From Solimicrobium sp. (GTDB lineage: Bacteria; Pseudomonadota; Gammaproteobacteria; Burkholderiales; Burkholderiaceae_D): a stretch of 44,728 bases of DNA. The DNA lies in the NCBI GenBank assembly GCA_021155915.1, contig JAJNBE010000010.1, forward strand, positions 1 through 44,728, in the 5' to 3' direction. Both the position numbers and the translations under genes were made by a program. Shown here piece after piece: positions 1 to 9,547 of the stretch. The notes under the pieces are model-generated. The model was not told the DNA's origin. It was given only the letters and a program-made list of their open reading frames with translations, and searched no databases. Positions within the stretch are counted from its first letter, which is position 1. The number at the start of each line of letters is the position of its first letter.

Positions 1-942
1 CAATTGAACATCAAAGAACCGTTCGATTTATTAGTCGTCGGTGGTGGCCCAGCTGGCGCTGCCGCTGCCATTTATTCAGCGCGCAAAGGAATTCGTACCG
101 GCGTCGTTGCCGATCGGTTTGGCGGACAAGTTTTGGATACAATGTCCATTGAAAATTTTATTTCCGTTACCGAAACGGAAGGTCCCAAGTTTGCCGCGGC
201 CATCGAGCAGCATGTAAAAAACTATGATGTTGACATCATTAATCTTCAGCGCGCAGAGAAGCTAATTGCACTTGGGGAAGACAATTCCCTGGTTCAAATT
301 CAGTTAGCCAGTGGCGCGACGTTAAAAGCCAAAACTGTTGTGCTGGCTACCGGCGCACGTTGGCGCGAGATTAATGTGCCCGGCGAACAGGAGTATCGTA
401 ATCGCGGGGTCGCGTATTGCCCACACTGCGACGGGCCATTATTCAAAGGAAAACGAGTCGCAGTTATTGGCGGGGGCAACTCAGGTGTAGAAGCAGCAAT
501 CGACTTAGCAGGGATTGTGAATCACGTTACGCTATTAGAATTCGGTGCCAATCTACGTGCTGACGAAATTCTGCTACGGAAGTTGCGTTCCCTAAAAAAC
601 GTCACTATTTATACCAGCGCACAAACTACCGAGGTAAGAGGTGACGGTACCAAAGTGAATGGTCTGGATTTTAGGGACCTTAATTCTGGGGACATAAAAC
701 AGGTCGAATTAGATGGGGTTTTTGTGCAAATTGGATTAGTACCTAATACCGAATGGTTGCAAGGGTCTTTAGACTTATCACGGCATGGTGAAATTGTTGT
801 CGACGCGAGCGGACAAACTTCCCTACCAGGTGTATTTGCTGCTGGCGACGTAACGACAGTACCGTTTAAACAAATTGTGATTGCAGTTGGGGAAGGTGCG
901 AAGGCGGCGTTATCTGCTTTTGATTACTTGATTCGTCATTAA
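1..942 (+). CDS. ahpF: Alkyl hydroperoxide reductase subunit F, 3' part (cut by window edge)
   Basis: This is the flavoprotein disulfide reductase that passes electrons from NADH to the peroxidase AhpC. The visible 313 codons cover the thioredoxin-reductase-like part: an N-terminal FAD-binding [10 protein letters not shown] motif, the redox-active CPHC pair (bases 418-429), the NADH-binding [10 protein letters not shown] motif just after it, and a C-terminal FAD motif [12 protein letters not shown]. The reading frame is open to base 1, and the TTG at base 4 aligns with an internal Leu in E. coli AhpF. The N-terminal domain of about 200 residues therefore lies outside the window. A plain thioredoxin reductase is less likely because the residues flanking CPHC ([20 protein letters not shown]) match AhpF closely. 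ahpC is not in view and may lie upstream. Confidence 0.95.
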   Translation, partial: QLNIKEPFDLLVVGGGPAGAAAAIYSARKGIRTGVVADRFGGQVLDTMSIENFISVTETEGPKFAAAIEQHVKNYDVDIINLQRAEKLIALGEDNSLVQIQLASGATLKAKTVVLATGARWREINVPGEQEYRNRGVAYCPHCDGPLFKGKRVAVIGGGNSGVEAAIDLAGIVNHVTLLEFGANLRADEILLRKLRSLKNVTIYTSAQTTEVRGDGTKVNGLDFRDLNSGDIKQVELDGVFVQIGLVPNTEWLQGSLDLSRHGEIVVDASGQTSLPGVFAAGDVTTVPFKQIVIAVGEGAKAALSAFDYLIRH

Positions 943-1518
943 GCACTTTTCCTTTATAGAAAGACTCGCTAGTAGGTCAGTGCAGATGTAAGAACTATTC
1001 TGGATTGTTTTTGCGTTCCAGCGGCGATGGAACAGTCGAATAGTCTTCCATTGGCGCAGGCTACCCCGTTGCAAACCAATTGACTGGTTCGCTTCTACGC
1101 GATTGCCTTTCAAAAATAAACTAAAGAGGCTGCTGCGTAAGAAACTGTATCTGTGCCAGCACCTCCATCCAAAACATCAGCACCAGCGTGGGATTAAGGT
1201 GAGATTCTCGACGCCACCGGGTTCCAATTTCTTTACGAGAAGCGGCACGAAACCTAAGGTTTTTGCTTTAAAGACCCGCTAAGCATCTTACCGACCTCTG
1301 TTGAAATAGACGGAATGCAATCGACACGGTCACGTTTTTCTTTGAATAAGGAGACAATCGCCATAACGTTGTTTTTGTGCCGCCCTTTCCCTTATTTGAA
1401 AGAAGCTTTGGTACCCTTGCTCCTACTATCGATTTTTGCAAGCAATAAAAAAATTAAAAGCCGACGTTTGAAGATTACTTAGTTCGGCAGAGCATTAACT
1501 TTTAAACTGGATCTAGAA
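943..1518. other. Gene-free stretch between ahpF and the secretion operon
   Basis: About 575 bases with no convincing gene. Short open frames exist on both strands (for example a 55-codon frame at 1315-1482), but none has a good ribosome binding site or a recognisable product. The last 80 bases before the exporter gene are AT-rich and probably carry its promoter, though no clear -35/-10 pair stands out. No strong terminator hairpin was seen after ahpF. Confidence 0.5.
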
Positions 1519-3237
1519 ATGGCAAACCCAAAAACTTCGGTCCTTCAGCAGGCGACGGTGGCCTGTTATCGTGCACTTTATGTGGCAGGAATTTTTAGTT
1601 TCTTTATTAATATTTTAATGCTGGTAATACCCTTGCATATGCTGCAGGTATACGACCGGGTATTACCAAGCCGAAGCGTTGATACCTTAATTTATCTTAC
1701 TGTTATTGCAGTCATTGCATTATTGGTATTAGCTTTTTTGGATATGGCGCGATCGCGAATATTAGGTAACTGCAGCACTTGGTTTGATCACATCATGAGC
1801 CCTGCCGCATTCGCTAAAAGTCCGGATGAAATTTTGAAAGGAAGAAGTTACGGTGCACAAGCATTACGAGATATTGCAACGGTAAAACAATTCATTAGTG
1901 GGGCTGGAATGGTCGCCTTGTTCGATACACCGTGGGCTCCCATTTATCTCATTGCCATTTTTTTACTGCACCCGATGTTAGGTTTAATCGCTTTAGGGGG
2001 GGCCATACTGCTATTTTCGTTAGCAATTCTGAATGAGGTTGCGACCCGCGAGCCATTAAAAAGCGCCACCACAGTAAGCATCGCCAGCCAACGGTTTGTT
2101 GAATTAAGTTTGCGCAATGCAGAGGCAATTCAGTCAATGGGGATGATCTCCTATATCGTCAAACATTGGGTTAAAAAAAATGCACCGGCTTTAGAGTTTC
2201 ATACAATGGTAAGTAACCGCGCCAGCATAATTTTGTCTTTATCCAAATTTTTACGATTAAGCCTGCAAGTTTTGATTTTGGCGGCAGGGGCTTTGTTAGT
2301 TACTCAAGATATTTTAACGTCAGGCGCGATGATCGCTTCTTCTATATTACTGGCGCGCGCTCTTGCGCCCGTTGAACAATCCATTGGAATCTGGAAACAA
2401 TTTCAAGCTACCCGAGAAGCGTTTAAGCGTTTGAAACAGCATTTCTCAGAAGAAGTCCCGCGAATGTCCGGTATTACTTTACCCCGGCCCCGCGGAGCAC
2501 TGACTTTGGAAGACGTCAGCTTTTATTTACCTCAAGTCGAAAAACCGGTTATTAACCATGTGTCCTTCAAGATCGAACCCGGGAAATTGATTGCATTGAT
2601 TGGGCCCTCAGGCGCTGGCAAAACGACCTTAGCGCGTTTAATTGTTGGTGCCATAAAATGTTCGACCGGCCACGTTCGCCTCGACGGCGCCGAGGTTTAT
2701 AACTGGGATCGTGAGGATTTCGGTCAATACATCGGTTATTTGCCACAAGATGTCGAGTTATTTCCGGGTACCGTGACAGAAAACATTGCGCGCATGAACC
2801 ACGTTAATGATGAAGCGGTACTAGCCGCGGCGCAACTTGCTGGCATTCATGAAATAATTTTGCGCTTAAGGCAAGGTTACAACACGCCGATCGAAGATGA
2901 AAATTTTTCTTTCCTTTCGGGCGGTCAACGTCAACGTATTGCCTTAGCCCGTGCCCTCTATAATGAACCGTCGTTAATTGTTCTAGATGAACCTAATGCT
3001 AATTTAGACCGGGAAGGAGAAGAAGCATTATTGCTGTCCCTGCTGAAAATGCGAGAAAAAGGGGCAACGCAAATTATTATTTCTCATCGCTCTTCCTTAA
3101 TCAAACACGTTGATCAAATCATTTTAATGAAGGAAGGGAAAATTCAATTAATGGGTGAGCGTGATTTTGTGCTGAGTACTTTGGAAAAGTTAGCGCAAAG
3201 CCGAGCGCAGTCATCTTCTTTGCAAGGAAATGTATAA
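1519..3237 (+). CDS. Type I secretion ABC transporter (PrtD/HasD-like permease-ATPase)
   Basis: Inner-membrane exporter of a type I secretion system, powering one-step export of an unfolded substrate through the adaptor and outer-membrane channel encoded next. The 572-residue protein has an N-terminal membrane half (hydrophobic segments from about residue 20 to 310) and a C-terminal ATPase. Walker A GPSGAGKTT starts at residue 362, the signature LSGGQRQR at about 466, and Walker B LIVLDEP has its Asp at 490 and Glu at 491. There is no N-terminal C39 peptidase domain, so it resembles the PrtD/HasD branch that exports substrates with uncleaved C-terminal signals rather than leader-peptide processors. 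The adaptor gene follows 1 base after the stop codon. No RTX-type substrate lies next to it. Confidence 0.93.
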   Translation: MANPKTSVLQQATVACYRALYVAGIFSFFINILMLVIPLHMLQVYDRVLPSRSVDTLIYLTVIAVIALLVLAFLDMARSRILGNCSTWFDHIMSPAAFAKSPDEILKGRSYGAQALRDIATVKQFISGAGMVALFDTPWAPIYLIAIFLLHPMLGLIALGGAILLFSLAILNEVATREPLKSATTVSIASQRFVELSLRNAEAIQSMGMISYIVKHWVKKNAPALEFHTMVSNRASIILSLSKFLRLSLQVLILAAGALLVTQDILTSGAMIASSILLARALAPVEQSIGIWKQFQATREAFKRLKQHFSEEVPRMSGITLPRPRGALTLEDVSFYLPQVEKPVINHVSFKIEPGKLIALIGPSGAGKTTLARLIVGAIKCSTGHVRLDGAEVYNWDREDFGQYIGYLPQDVELFPGTVTENIARMNHVNDEAVLAAAQLAGIHEIILRLRQGYNTPIEDENFSFLSGGQRQRIALARALYNEPSLIVLDEPNANLDREGEEALLLSLLKMREKGATQIIISHRSSLIKHVDQIILMKEGKIQLMGERDFVLSTLEKLAQSRAQSSSLQGNV

Positions 3238-3238
3238 C

Positions 3239-4612
3239 ATGACGTCGATCACCTATTATCTCAATAAAATTAAGGCCATAGGCGCGCATATAGCGAGTAT
3301 GATTTTAAGACCTCCCCCTGAAATAGGCTCTTCTCCTAATATAAAAAACGAAGCACTATTTGGGGCACTAGCCATTTTAAGTTTTATGCTTCTATTTGGA
3401 TTATGGGCCGGGTTTGCGACCATAGAAAGCGCCGCAGTCGCGCCTGGAAAAGTAATTTTTGCGGGTAGTCACAAAACAATTCAGCATCTGGAGGGTGGGA
3501 TTGTTAAACGGATCATGGTGCAAGAGGGAGCAACAGTAAAAAAAGGAGATTTATTGATAGAGTTAGATGATACTCAGGCAAAAGCACGATACGTCGCCCT
3601 AAATAATGGGGTCAATAATCTTTACGCTAATGAAGCACGTCTGACCGCTTTGCTCGCCGATGCTAAGACCGTCCATTTTCCTGAAGAATTGCTTAAGCAA
3701 AAAGAGAACCCTACCGTAAGACTAATTTTACAAACTCAATTATCTCTTTTTAATAGCGAAAAAAAGTCTTTGGCGGGGCAAGAAAAGATTTCAGAACAGC
3801 GGGTTGCTCAGTCACAAAAACAAATACAGAGTTATCAAGCGCAAGCGATGTCAGTTGCGGAACAATTGAAATTTGTTCGACTAGAATTAGATACATTTGA
3901 AACACTAGATAAAAAACGTATTATAGAAAAACCCAGACTGTGGGCGTCGCAGCGTGAATATGCTCGTCTGCAAGGTAAGCGCGAAGGATTATTGGGTTCA
4001 ATTGCAGAAGTAGAAAAAAAAATAGGCGAAACTCGGCAACAAGCATTGACGTTGATAGACAACAGAAAACAAGAGAACTATGAAAAGTTAACTGAAACTC
4101 AGGAAAAACTAGCGAAGAGCATTCAAGAAGAGAGAAATGCACAAGACATTTTAAGTCGTCTCAAGATCCTTGCGCCATTAGCTGGCACCGTTGTGGGTTT
4201 GCAAGAGCATACTATTGGTGGTGTGATTTCCCCAGGAAAACCTATACTGGATATTGTTCCTTCTGAGAGCGAACTTATAGTGGAAGCACGTATTAGTCCC
4301 GCTGATATTGATGCTGTGCATCCGGGTCTAGCGACTAAGGTACAACTGTCTGCGTATAAACAGCGAATACCGTGGGTTACTGGAAAAGTAATCACCGTTT
4401 CGGCGAATACTTTTTTCGAGCAACAGACCAATATGACTTACTATACTTCCCGAATTAAAATTTCTCCAAAAGATATAAAACAGCTGAAAAACGTTATTCT
4501 TTATCCCGGCATGCCAGTAGAAGTTATGATAATCACGAATAACCGCTCACCTCTGCAGTATTTATTATCTCCGGTTAGAGATAGCTTTAATCGCGCTTTT
4601 AGAGAGGAATAG
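3239..4612 (+). CDS. HlyD-family membrane fusion protein (type I secretion adaptor)
   Basis: Periplasmic adaptor linking the ABC exporter to the TolC-like channel. It has a short cytoplasmic N-terminus, one transmembrane segment at about residues 40-60, a biotinyl-lipoyl-like half motif (HLEGGIVKRIMVQEGATVKKGDLL), a long charged helical hairpin rich in Gln, Glu and Lys (about residues 120-300), the second lipoyl half (LAPLAGTVVGLQEHTIGGV), and a C-terminal beta-barrel region. The frame also allows an ATG at 3230 overlapping the exporter stop. The AAGGAA at 3224 is well spaced for the ATG at 3239 and too close to the one at 3230, so 3239 was chosen. It is translationally coupled to the exporter. 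Confidence 0.92.
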   Translation: MTSITYYLNKIKAIGAHIASMILRPPPEIGSSPNIKNEALFGALAILSFMLLFGLWAGFATIESAAVAPGKVIFAGSHKTIQHLEGGIVKRIMVQEGATVKKGDLLIELDDTQAKARYVALNNGVNNLYANEARLTALLADAKTVHFPEELLKQKENPTVRLILQTQLSLFNSEKKSLAGQEKISEQRVAQSQKQIQSYQAQAMSVAEQLKFVRLELDTFETLDKKRIIEKPRLWASQREYARLQGKREGLLGSIAEVEKKIGETRQQALTLIDNRKQENYEKLTETQEKLAKSIQEERNAQDILSRLKILAPLAGTVVGLQEHTIGGVISPGKPILDIVPSESELIVEARISPADIDAVHPGLATKVQLSAYKQRIPWVTGKVITVSANTFFEQQTNMTYYTSRIKISPKDIKQLKNVILYPGMPVEVMIITNNRSPLQYLLSPVRDSFNRAFREE

Positions 4613-4701
4613 CGATTGATTGGACAGGAATATCTATCGATATCTTTTACCTTTCGTTGGACCACAGCAGGATAACTCTACAATGCGAAATCAGTAGTTA
4701 T

Positions 4702-6072
4702 ATGAAAAGTAATCATAAAGATCAAAGCAGTACTTCGTTTTTTTCATTTAAAGTCTATACTCTCATTGCTCTATTCGTAGCGAGTACCTTGTTCTCTGAG
4801 AAAGCATTTGCTATCAATCTAATAGAAACCTACAGAGAGGCCCTGCAGAACGATTCGAAATACGCCAGTGCCCGAGCCGAATTTACTGCGGGACAAGAAA
4901 AACGTATTCAGGGTCGTGCGCTGTTACTACCTGTAATCAGTATCACCGGCAAGAATATGCTTGCTAACACTGATTATTCCAGTGAGAACACCTCTATCGA
5001 CGGCATCAAAACTTCGGATGGTAAGTATGCCTTACAGCTCACTCAACCCTTATTTAGGTGGGAAAATTGGCAGCGCTACGAATTAGGGAAGTTACAAACG
5101 TTAGTTAGCGAAGCGCGCTTTAGACAAGCACAATTAGACTTAATTGGGCGGGTTGCCCAAGCCTATTTTGATGTATTACATGCACAGGACAGCTTGGAAG
5201 CTGCGCGTGCCAATACCGTAGCTTTCAATAATCAACTTAGGTTCGCTACAAGTAATTTGGAAGCGGGTACTAATACAATCACCGATAATGAAGAAGCACA
5301 AGCACGTCATAGTTTGGCACTCGCCGATGAATTTGCTGCCGAAAGTGACTTAGAGATTAAACGTTCTGCACTACAACAAATAATCGGTCATGAACCGGAC
5401 GCATTATCGCCATTGAACAAAGAGGTGCAATTGACTGCACCAGAGCCTGCAGACATAAAAGAATGGGTAAACGCCGCTGAAAAAAATAATTATGGAGTCG
5501 TGGCGGCCCAAGTGGAGCAAGAAATTGCTAAACGATCTATTTCGTTAAATCGTGCCGGCCATTTGCCCACAGTAGATTTAGTCGCTACGGTTAGTCGTTC
5601 CATGAGCTCGGCAGTTCCGGTTCAAAATCTATCGGGCTATCAGGAAAATTCGCGCAGCATCGCTATTCAGTTAAACGTTCCCTTATTTTCTGGGTTCGCC
5701 GTTACCAGCAAAGTCAGAGAAGCGATCGCGCTAGAGGATAAAGCAGCAAATGACGTCGAATCCACTAAAAGGAATGCAGCTTTACAGGCACGGCAAGCGT
5801 TTTTAGGGATAAGCAGGAGTCTGGCGCAAACAAGTAGCTACACAGCAGCAAAAATTGCAAGCCAATCAGCGGTGGAGTCAACCAGGATGGGTTACCACGC
5901 CGGTGTGCGAATTATCACCGATTTATTAAACGCCCAGCAGCAGTTGTACGTCACGCAGCAACAATTATCCCGAGTTCGTTACGATATTATTTTGCACGGG
6001 CTTCGATTGAAATGGGCCGCTGGGTCTTTGAAAGAAGAGGACTTGGTGCGAGTTAACGGATTGCTCCGTTAA
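4702..6072 (+). CDS. TolC-family outer membrane protein (type I secretion channel)
   Basis: Outer-membrane channel protein completing the type I secretion system. The frame opens at a TTG at 4657, but the ATG at 4702 gives a standard start followed by a signal peptide: charged N-terminus, hydrophobic core VYTLIALFVASTLF and cleavage after AFA at about residue 37. The mature part begins INLIETYREALQND, typical of the family's first helix, and has the two-fold repeat of long helices (LNRAGHLPTVDL...LNVPLFSGFAV in the second half). The length of 456 residues is normal for TolC/AprF-like proteins. It sits 89 bases after the adaptor gene, in the same direction. It is most likely dedicated to this exporter, but a general TolC role cannot be excluded. 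Confidence 0.92.
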   Translation: MKSNHKDQSSTSFFSFKVYTLIALFVASTLFSEKAFAINLIETYREALQNDSKYASARAEFTAGQEKRIQGRALLLPVISITGKNMLANTDYSSENTSIDGIKTSDGKYALQLTQPLFRWENWQRYELGKLQTLVSEARFRQAQLDLIGRVAQAYFDVLHAQDSLEAARANTVAFNNQLRFATSNLEAGTNTITDNEEAQARHSLALADEFAAESDLEIKRSALQQIIGHEPDALSPLNKEVQLTAPEPADIKEWVNAAEKNNYGVVAAQVEQEIAKRSISLNRAGHLPTVDLVATVSRSMSSAVPVQNLSGYQENSRSIAIQLNVPLFSGFAVTSKVREAIALEDKAANDVESTKRNAALQARQAFLGISRSLAQTSSYTAAKIASQSAVESTRMGYHAGVRIITDLLNAQQQLYVTQQQLSRVRYDIILHGLRLKWAAGSLKEEDLVRVNGLLR

Positions 6073-6073
6073 C
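6052..6073. terminator. Perfect 8-bp hairpin over the tolC-like stop codon
   Basis: GTTAACGG and CCGTTAAC form a perfect 8-bp stem around a 6-base loop, with the stop codon of the TolC-family gene inside the right arm. It lies in the short gap between two convergent operons, where a bidirectional terminator is expected. There is no T-run on either side, so intrinsic termination is not certain. Confidence 0.4.
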
Positions 6074-6109
6074 CCTGCGTTTGAAAATTTGGGATTAGAA
6101 GCACTGCGT

Positions 6110-6802
6110 TTAGGGCACTGCCCATACTTGATCCCCTCCACACACATAAAGCGCTTCCCCTCCTTGTGCGGCCACAGTATGGTGTCCAGTAAATGCGCCA
6201 AATGCGGGCAAGATTCCCTGCTGTTCACTAAATACAAAACAAGGTAATCGCAATTTATCAGCGCGGCGACCCTTGCCTCGTAATACATGGGCTGGATGTA
6301 CATGCCCCGCTAAACTATACTGATTCTTAATAAGATTCTTCGCGGTTAACGGAATATGACACAGCAGTAAACCGCCAATTGAATGAGCCTCATCGACCGT
6401 TTTTATTTCTAAATCGGGAGGCGGCTCTCCTGCATGCGCGTCGTGGTTACCGCGCACTAGCAAACAGACGAGCTTTGGGTGGCGCGTCCTCCATTTCTGC
6501 AGTGCGGCCAAGGTCTGCGGCGCATGAGCGGCGCGTGCGTGTAGAAAATCGCCTAGACAGATCAGTTGCCGGACCGGCCAGGTGGCAAGCAGCGTGTCAA
6601 GGCGCGCAAGCGTTTCACTGGTAGTGCCCTGTGGCACCGGCTGGCCTAGACTCCGGAAAGTAGCGGCTTTGCCTATATGCATGTCTGCCACCAGCAATGT
6701 CTGTTGGGCCGGCCACCAGATAGCCCGTTCTGGTAAAAGGTGAAGGCGTTCTCCACCATGAATTACCACGTAGTCGGCTTTATTTTTGGCGCTATTTTCC
6801 AT
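6110..6802 (-). CDS. pdeM: Ligase-associated DNA damage response endonuclease PdeM
   Basis: Calcineurin-like metallophosphoesterase of the ligase-associated repair cassette. The metal-binding motifs appear in order in 230 residues: DMHIGK (Asp at residue 40), GDFLHAR (Asp at 85), GNHDAH (118-123), and GHVHPA near residue 167. The GDFLHAR/GNHD pattern with GHVHP at the end is the arrangement of the PdeM group rather than general phosphodiesterases. The gene is the last of four minus-strand genes and begins 3 bases after the helicase stop codon. It converges on the TolC-like gene with only 37 bases between them. It is expected to act on DNA together with the ligase and helicase. This is known for the family from genomic context more than from biochemistry. 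Confidence 0.92.
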   Translation of the reverse strand: MENSAKNKADYVVIHGGERLHLLPERAIWWPAQQTLLVADMHIGKAATFRSLGQPVPQGTTSETLARLDTLLATWPVRQLICLGDFLHARAAHAPQTLAALQKWRTRHPKLVCLLVRGNHDAHAGEPPPDLEIKTVDEAHSIGGLLLCHIPLTAKNLIKNQYSLAGHVHPAHVLRGKGRRADKLRLPCFVFSEQQGILPAFGAFTGHHTVAAQGGEALYVCGGDQVWAVP

Positions 6803-6805
6803 ATA

Positions 6806-9547
6806 TCAAAGTAAAGGTAACGGTTTAGATACTTTACGAATACGCTTCGACCGTTTAGGCGATGTACTGGAAGAACGTCCTGCGTGATCGCTCATGCCAA
6901 ATGTAATGCGCTCCGAAATGGAAACTGATTCCACATTATTGTCATCAGGCTTATCTTGCGTCTTCGCTACAGGACCGGCGGCTTCCTCCAAACTAGCCAG
7001 CATTCTGGCAATCCGATCAGACAGCTTCTCTGTACTAAGCTGTTCACGGAACCTCTCTACCATCAACGGAAACGCAAAGGGAGAGGGTTGCTTAAGCTGG
7101 ATGATATCTAATTGGCGCTTGGCCATATTGCCCAAGGCTTCCGACAAACGTTCTACATCGAGTTCCTGAGATAACACTTCGCGTTCAGCCTGAGTTAACA
7201 GCAAATTTTGTGGATCGTGCTTGCGAAACACCTCATAAAACAGGCTGGATGACGCTTGCAATTGTCGTGTACTTTTGTGTGCACCCGGATACCCTTGAAA
7301 AATCAATCCACAAACGCGGGCAATTTCACGAAAACGACGCTGTGCTAATTCGCCAGCATTTAAGCTGGCAAAAATATCATCAAACAACGAGGTCGGTTGT
7401 TGGTTGGGTCCGACTGACAGAAGTTCAGGAAGCAGCGCAGGCCAGTCTGCAGGGCTGGCGCTGAGTAGTTCAAAACCGTAGTCATTAACCGCAATGGAAA
7501 AAGTGAGGGGTTGGTATTGTGCGACACGCCATGCCAGTAAGCTTGCAAGGCCCAGGTGCACTTGGCGACCGGCAAAAGGATATAGGAACAAATGCGTTCC
7601 CTCGCGCGACTGCATGACTTCTGCCAATAAGCTGTGCTCGGTGGGCAAATGTGACCACCTTTGCTGAATATCCAGCAAAGGCTGTAAAGAAGATAGCTCT
7701 GGAGTATTTGCGGCAGTGAGGCGGCCTTGGTTGATGTCATCTAGAATGGTGACAATGGTGTCTGCCAACTCGCTAGACAGCGGCATTTTTCCGCCGTTCC
7801 AGCGTGGAACAGCAGGTTTGCCACCGCTAGCGCGCTGCACGTAAGCAGTCATTTCGTGCACGCGCTTGAGTTCCAGCAATTTGCCGGCAAATAAAAAACA
7901 GTCACCAGGACGCAAACGCGCAATAAAGCTTTCTTCTACAGTGCCCAAAGTAGCACCCTGCCCTCCGCCTGATTTCAAATAGCGGACCGACATACTAGCA
8001 TCGCTGACAATGGTGCCTATACTCATACGGTGTCGGCGTGCCAAACGTGCATCGGGTACATGCCATTTATTCTCTGCATCCGGCAGAGCACGGCGATAAT
8101 CCGGATAGGCTGTCAACGCTTCGCCACCCTGCTGAACAAAATTAAGACACCACTGCCATTCTTCGTCAGTTAGATTGCGGTAAGCCCAGGCGCGTCGCAC
8201 TTCTTCTAATAAAAGTGGTGCGGTAAACCCGCCTCCCAAAGCAACAGTAACTAAGTGCTGAACTAACACATCCATGGGCTTTGAGGGACTATGACGCGCT
8301 TCAATGCGCTTTATTTGAATAGCACGGCGTACTGCAATGGCCTCAAGTAATTCCAAGCTATGAGTAGGGACTAAGGTTACTCGTGAAGGACGACCTGGCG
8401 CGTGCCCGGAACGGCCGGCACGTTGCAACAATCGCGCGATACCTTTAGGCGAGCCAATTTGGAGCACCCTCTCGACCGGAAGAAAATCGACGCCCAAGTC
8501 AAGGCTGGAAGTGGAAAATACCGCACGTAATGTGCCGGTCTTTAAACTACTCTCGACCCATTCACGCGTCGTTCGGTCGATAGAACCATGATGCAGCGCA
8601 ATTAACCCCGCCCAATCTGGCTGATAATTGAGCATTGCCTGGTACCAAAGCTCCGCTTGAGAGCGGGTATTGAGAAAAATGAGTGTGGAGCCGGATGTTT
8701 GTTCAATTTCCTGTGCCACCTGCGGCAACATTTTTAGACCGAGATGACCTGCCCAAGGAAAACGTTCGGAAGAAGGAGGTAAGAGTGTATCCACCAGTAG
8801 AGTCTTGGGGAGCTTACCTTGCACTATTCTGCCCGCTTGCGCGCAATCTGAGCCTAACAAAGTCGCCATGGCCTCAGGAACATTGCCTAATGTGGCAGAC
8901 AGCCCCCAAATAACCAAACCCGCATTCCATCCGCGTATCCGCTCCAGTGCTAGTTGAACTTGAACACCGCGTTTGTTGCCCACTAGCTCATGCCATTCAT
9001 CTACCACCACCATGCGAAGTGAACTAAATGTAACTTGCGCATCCGACCGCGTTAACATCAGTGAAAGGCTTTCCGGGGTAGTGACTAAAGCGGACGGTAA
9101 ACGCTTAGCTTGAGCGGTGCGTTGAGAGCTGGTGGTGTCGCCGGTGCGCAGGCCAATCGTCCACGGTTGCCTCAAAAGGCCTGCTTCTAATAAGGTTTCT
9201 ACGGGAGCCTCCAAGGCCCGCGCTGTGTCTGTTGCCAAGGCGCGCATTGGGGTAATCCATAAAACGGTAAACGGCGCAGCACGCGCACGCTTCTTCTTGC
9301 CCTCTACGGCGTCGTCTGCTTTTTTTGTGCTAACAGTCCTACGGTCTAGTTGCACTGCCCAGGCAGTTACTGCGCCTAACCAGACAGCATAGGTTTTTCC
9401 TGCCCCAGTCGTCGCATGTAGTAAACCTGATTCCCCTTTCGTGATGGCACGCCAAACCTCCTCCTGAAAAGGGAACGCTTGCCAACCTTGCAGAGCAAAA
9501 TAGTGTTTAGCCAAATGTGCTTTAGCTTTGGAGGAAGACATTTTCAT
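6806..9547 (-). CDS. Ligase-associated DEXH-box helicase (Lhr-like)
   Basis: Superfamily 2 helicase of the Lhr type, expected to unwind or remodel DNA for the neighbouring ligase and nucleases. The 913-residue protein has Walker A ATTGAGKT (Lys at residue 51), motif Ib-like TPMRALATD near 100, the DEWH box at 183-186, SATLGN near 218, and the second RecA domain with [13 protein letters not shown] and QRAGRSGH motifs at about 345-380. A long C-terminal half follows (winged-helix and Lhr-specific regions), ending in a basic tail. This length is near the usual 800-900 of the cassette helicase and much shorter than E. coli Lhr. The start overlaps the ligase stop by 4 bases (ATGA), so translation is coupled. 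A second ATG lies two codons downstream. Confidence 0.93.
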   Translation of the reverse strand: MKMSSSKAKAHLAKHYFALQGWQAFPFQEEVWRAITKGESGLLHATTGAGKTYAVWLGAVTAWAVQLDRRTVSTKKADDAVEGKKKRARAAPFTVLWITPMRALATDTARALEAPVETLLEAGLLRQPWTIGLRTGDTTSSQRTAQAKRLPSALVTTPESLSLMLTRSDAQVTFSSLRMVVVDEWHELVGNKRGVQVQLALERIRGWNAGLVIWGLSATLGNVPEAMATLLGSDCAQAGRIVQGKLPKTLLVDTLLPPSSERFPWAGHLGLKMLPQVAQEIEQTSGSTLIFLNTRSQAELWYQAMLNYQPDWAGLIALHHGSIDRTTREWVESSLKTGTLRAVFSTSSLDLGVDFLPVERVLQIGSPKGIARLLQRAGRSGHAPGRPSRVTLVPTHSLELLEAIAVRRAIQIKRIEARHSPSKPMDVLVQHLVTVALGGGFTAPLLLEEVRRAWAYRNLTDEEWQWCLNFVQQGGEALTAYPDYRRALPDAENKWHVPDARLARRHRMSIGTIVSDASMSVRYLKSGGGQGATLGTVEESFIARLRPGDCFLFAGKLLELKRVHEMTAYVQRASGGKPAVPRWNGGKMPLSSELADTIVTILDDINQGRLTAANTPELSSLQPLLDIQQRWSHLPTEHSLLAEVMQSREGTHLFLYPFAGRQVHLGLASLLAWRVAQYQPLTFSIAVNDYGFELLSASPADWPALLPELLSVGPNQQPTSLFDDIFASLNAGELAQRRFREIARVCGLIFQGYPGAHKSTRQLQASSSLFYEVFRKHDPQNLLLTQAEREVLSQELDVERLSEALGNMAKRQLDIIQLKQPSPFAFPLMVERFREQLSTEKLSDRIARMLASLEEAAGPVAKTQDKPDDNNVESVSISERITFGMSDHAGRSSSTSPKRSKRIRKVSKPLPLL

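Noticed and set aside
910..1113. Minus-strand frame overlapping the ahpF end
   Set aside because: Overlaps a certain gene, odd composition and no start signal.
1200..1260. tRNA-like GGGTTCCAATT stretch
   Set aside because: No acceptor or anticodon stem can be folded around it.
1315..1482. 55-codon plus-strand frame with a hydrophobic middle
   Set aside because: No convincing ribosome binding site and no recognisable product; could be chance in AT-rich DNA.
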